Part shown: positions 5,901-7,074 of the stretch, in pieces
Position numbering within the stretch: the first letter of the stretch is position 1
Layout: the number at the start of each line of letters is the position of its first letter
From: Candidatus Woesearchaeota archaeon
GTDB taxonomy: Archaea; Nanobdellota; Nanobdellia; Woesearchaeales; GW2011-AR15
Assembly: GCA_023701075.1 (NCBI GenBank)
Contig: JAMPXQ010000073.1
Location: 1 to 7,074, forward strand
Reading direction: 5' to 3'
DNA length: 7,074 nt
The notes under the pieces: model-generated
Told to the model about the DNA's origin: nothing
The model's input: the letters and a program-made list of their open reading frames with translations, nothing else
The model's database searches: none
Made by a program: the position numbers and the translations under genes

Positions 5901-6217
5901 GTAATTCTGTGATATTTAGCTAAATATCCTGGCGAATAAAAAAAAGTGACCATATAAGAATTTTGAGATTGTGCTTGCAAATCTGGAAAATTCATGTAAT
6001 TTATAGTCAATTGACCATTTGTTGATGCTGGCGAAACAGGGGTGTATCCCCAAGGATTCTGATTGACATTCCCTTGTGTACATAGATTATTATGACAAGT
6101 GTATCCTATAGAATAGATATTATTTTTATCAAAAGCGTACTTAATAGTCACTAAAGAACTTGCACTATTTAAAATCATTAAAAACAAGATGATATAGAGA
6201 ACTAGTACTTTTTTCAT
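2945..6217 (-). CDS. Large secreted, membrane-anchored Cys/Asp-rich protein with MopE-like motifs
   Basis: This 1090-residue protein (numbered from ATG 6217) starts with a signal peptide (KK, then a hydrophobic core to about residue 18, small residues ASS near 19-21). Residues 22-210 form an Asn/Gln/Tyr/Thr-rich domain with CxxC pairs at 110-113 and 166-169. Ig-like beta segments follow to about 390. A Cys-rich region (394-790) carries MopE-type putative metal-binding motifs: CDSIDTDCDG (444), DEDCDG (512 and 541), CDGLDNDCDDDVDED (600), the calcium-loop-like DTDGDGFGNKDE (622), DCDD..DENCDG (650-677) and CDGKDNDCDG (728). One more beta-type region precedes a transmembrane helix (1007-1026) and a 64-residue charged cytoplasmic tail. 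An ATG at 6232 is also in frame, but the TATA box at 6243-6253 favours 6217. It probably binds Ca or another cation at the cell surface; adhesion or receptor roles are guesses. Confidence 0.85.
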   Translation of the reverse strand: MKKVLVLYIILFLMILNSASSLVTIKYAFDKNNIYSIGYTCHNNLCTQGNVNQNPWGYTPVSPASTNGQLTINYMNFPDLQAQSQNSYMVTFFYSPGYLAKYHRITTFPCSNCVNPTTINMQFPKATNCLSEVGNIQYQNNIYNDQPLVIQVPAALSADTSAAFGCTDCIVPYTPQPYISYYQVSTDIILNIKNSANTNVHTQNVQKNILWSSTESVQFSQWLPPAADTYTISVTTHVTDDQCANVIDDSASNSVTVWPHYPKNECWTEVQGLQVLDQGTAKYVGEPITIRFQKRSQYAPNYDPWETQYDQQKKKIATEAKIYLGYGSAFDLQKTQIIQPSGTWGTYETVDVTFTPTKGGELKIRASGTGSDTVCTGKQNTGASADIDIVINECHPGETRSCYTGAAGTAGIGVCKAGTEACGADLRWSGNCAGQIIPSVDSVCDSIDTDCDGKDGSNTKICACTDGAKLACTSFEKRGECGKVMVTCTNGLWGECPSKISDEACYDSNNLDEDCDGFPNCQDAECIGKQAEICSDSANVDEDCDGYPNCMDTSDCSSVIVNFMNICTGSCVAGHFDKNLRASDGCEFSCVETNGGIEICDGLDNDCDDDVDEDVLIRYYNDTDGDGFGNKDEYLEACSPPKNYVLDKRDCDDEAPKINPNATDICEAQMIDENCDGVQNCPCIAGTPIACKTEGVCATYHLTCGMDGKIPACDYTGISGYEASETLCDGKDNDCDGKPDAYDNLDCCSIDQVSKACSIDCWDGSSAAGKAECVNFKWGACNADCPAREGEIKIDFPKNGEEYKTCGTDKSMAIAYTGPSECQYRSNSNPYFTLNPDSSLKAALGENRLIVKCGELQAESKFTLVKETCTVIEPTENPDIMVENGLSQDILDMAENTPAEHELSYSYDGDSTTIINSIIPQEEMGKSSFYLNIPKCLTPYLDDLEFELEPDEIINPDPLVAWHFATVNERVDLSYKIKKKIDEKCLKEIQGLPILDRINVEKPTSFKGFLIPIIVFLVAGVVFMFLQKREQSAVHELSEEESEKAGILAGWNMMLKRVKKEKFKTKDQADSYMRALGVDDKEREWVLSKL

Positions 6218-6242
6218 GAACAAGCTATACATTAGTTAGAAT

Positions 6243-6253
6243 CTTTAAATAAT
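6243..6253 (-). promoter_or_regulatory. TATA box of the surface-protein gene
   Basis: ATTATTTAAAG on the minus strand overlaps the last codons of the upstream radical SAM gene. Its centre near 6247 predicts transcription from about 6221, four bases before ATG 6217. Neither candidate ATG has a Shine-Dalgarno site, which fits a leaderless message and a promoter separate from the radical SAM gene. Confidence 0.5.
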
Positions 6254-7074
6254 TTTCTTTAATCTGTCTTCTAAACTTATCTCTTCAGATTTGATGATTG
6301 ATAGATTCTTGTTTTCAGTTTGGTATTCTTTCTGTTTTATAATTTGCTTTTCTAAGAGTAAATTACAGAAATGGCATGAATTAAATCCGGTAAAAAAGTC
6401 TTTTGAAAGTATCCTTTTTCTCCTTTCTTCTTTAAGCCATAGTGCTTTCTCTTCCCCTTTTTTAAATAGTTTTGAAAAAGACTCTTTTTTTAATGAACCT
6501 AACACAGCACCTCTACCTATTGTATCACAACAGAAGATATAATCCCCATATGAATTGATTGCAGGCTTATGTTCATTGATATTTTTGCAGAATTCATCTG
6601 CACCAGTTGGCGCATATAGTGAACTAGTTGTTGCAATCTTGATTTTTGATGTCTTTCTAAGCTCCAGAATATATTTATACACCTGCATTTTTTGCTCCCA
6701 TGTAGGCTGCAGGTTCAGATTATATCCTGTCGGGATGATTGCACCAAATCCAATCCCATCAGCCTTCAGTTTTTGAGCGAGCTTGATAAATTGAGGCACT
6801 TCGTTGATATTTCTTGAATTTATCGTCAACCCTAATAGCAGTTTTATTCCTTTAGATTTGAAATGCTTCGAACCTGCAACGACTTCTTTAAAAGACCCTT
6901 TTCTCCTGATATAGTCATGTGTTTCTTCTGTGCCGCCATCCAGACTTATCCTTATGCTTTTTAAGGAATCTTTATGCTTATCAATTGAAAAGTCATATCT
7001 TTTACACATTGATGCATTTGTTGTCACAGACCATGTGTATCCTAAATCACAGATAATATCAATCATATCATTGA
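6245..7074 (-). CDS. Radical SAM/SPASM-type enzyme, 5' end outside the window
   Basis: The frame is open to the window edge, so this is the C-terminal ~275 residues of a longer protein, and the CxxxCxxC iron-sulfur motif expected near its N-terminus is not visible. Counting from the Met at 7066, the pattern ISLDGGTEETHDYIRRKGSF (about 40-59) is the typical core strand of radical SAM maturases. It is followed by a TINSRNINEVPQFI stretch and GAIIPTGY. The C-terminal part resembles a reduced SPASM/twitch domain: Cys160, an INSYGDYIFCC segment (Cys179-180), GAVLGSL, and CHFC (231-234). With only about five cysteines, it probably holds one auxiliary cluster rather than two. Such enzymes modify peptides or make cofactors; the substrate is unknown. 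The surface-protein gene follows 27 bases after the stop on the same strand. Confidence 0.85.
   Translation of the reverse strand, partial: NDMIDIICDLGYTWSVTTNASMCKRYDFSIDKHKDSLKSIRISLDGGTEETHDYIRRKGSFKEVVAGSKHFKSKGIKLLLGLTINSRNINEVPQFIKLAQKLKADGIGFGAIIPTGYNLNLQPTWEQKMQVYKYILELRKTSKIKIATTSSLYAPTGADEFCKNINEHKPAINSYGDYIFCCDTIGRGAVLGSLKKESFSKLFKKGEEKALWLKEERRKRILSKDFFTGFNSCHFCNLLLEKQIIKQKEYQTENKNLSIIKSEEISLEDRLKKII

Overview
The window looks archaeal, probably from a DPANN-type genome such as a Woesearchaeota or Pacearchaeota relative; the lineage is inference. Supporting evidence: TATA elements with purine-rich BRE-like flanks lie about 25 bp upstream of likely transcription starts, several genes look leaderless or nearly so, one gene belongs to the archaeal DUF357 family, Shine-Dalgarno sites are of the GGTG type, and a tRNA gene does not encode CCA.

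Left part (1-1180): an HPP-family membrane protein on the minus strand diverges from a plus-strand operon of a small ribbon-helix-helix (RHH) DNA-binding protein and a DUF357 protein. Two TATA promoters flank a tandem pair of 9-base palindromic half-repeats (582-602), a good candidate operator for the RHH protein. An unrecognised minus-strand membrane protein (1176-1856) converges on the operon, with the two stop codons interlocked in one TTAA.

Middle (1880-2945): a regulatory intergenic region holds a 12-bp perfect inverted repeat and a 10-bp-phased direct repeat. Next comes a ferritin with a complete ferroxidase centre. After it lies a gene-free stretch (2585-2807) with T-rich terminators, a fragment resembling a tRNA 3' end, a hairpin, and an 81-base four-way-junction (cloverleaf-like) set of nested inverted repeats. 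A tRNA-Pro(GGG) gene on the minus strand follows.

Right part (2945-7074): a roughly 1090-residue secreted, membrane-anchored, Cys/Asp-rich protein with MopE-like metal-binding motifs is encoded on the minus strand. Upstream of it is the 5'-truncated end of a radical SAM/SPASM-type gene. The first ~210 codons of the surface protein and the radical SAM gene are visibly more AT-rich than the rest of the surface protein gene.

Functional picture (inference): iron storage (ferritin), a cell-surface cation-binding protein, an HPP membrane protein possibly co-regulated with a small transcription factor, and a radical SAM enzyme whose substrate is not visible. The least explained parts are the structured non-coding block at 2633-2775 and the chimeric surface protein.
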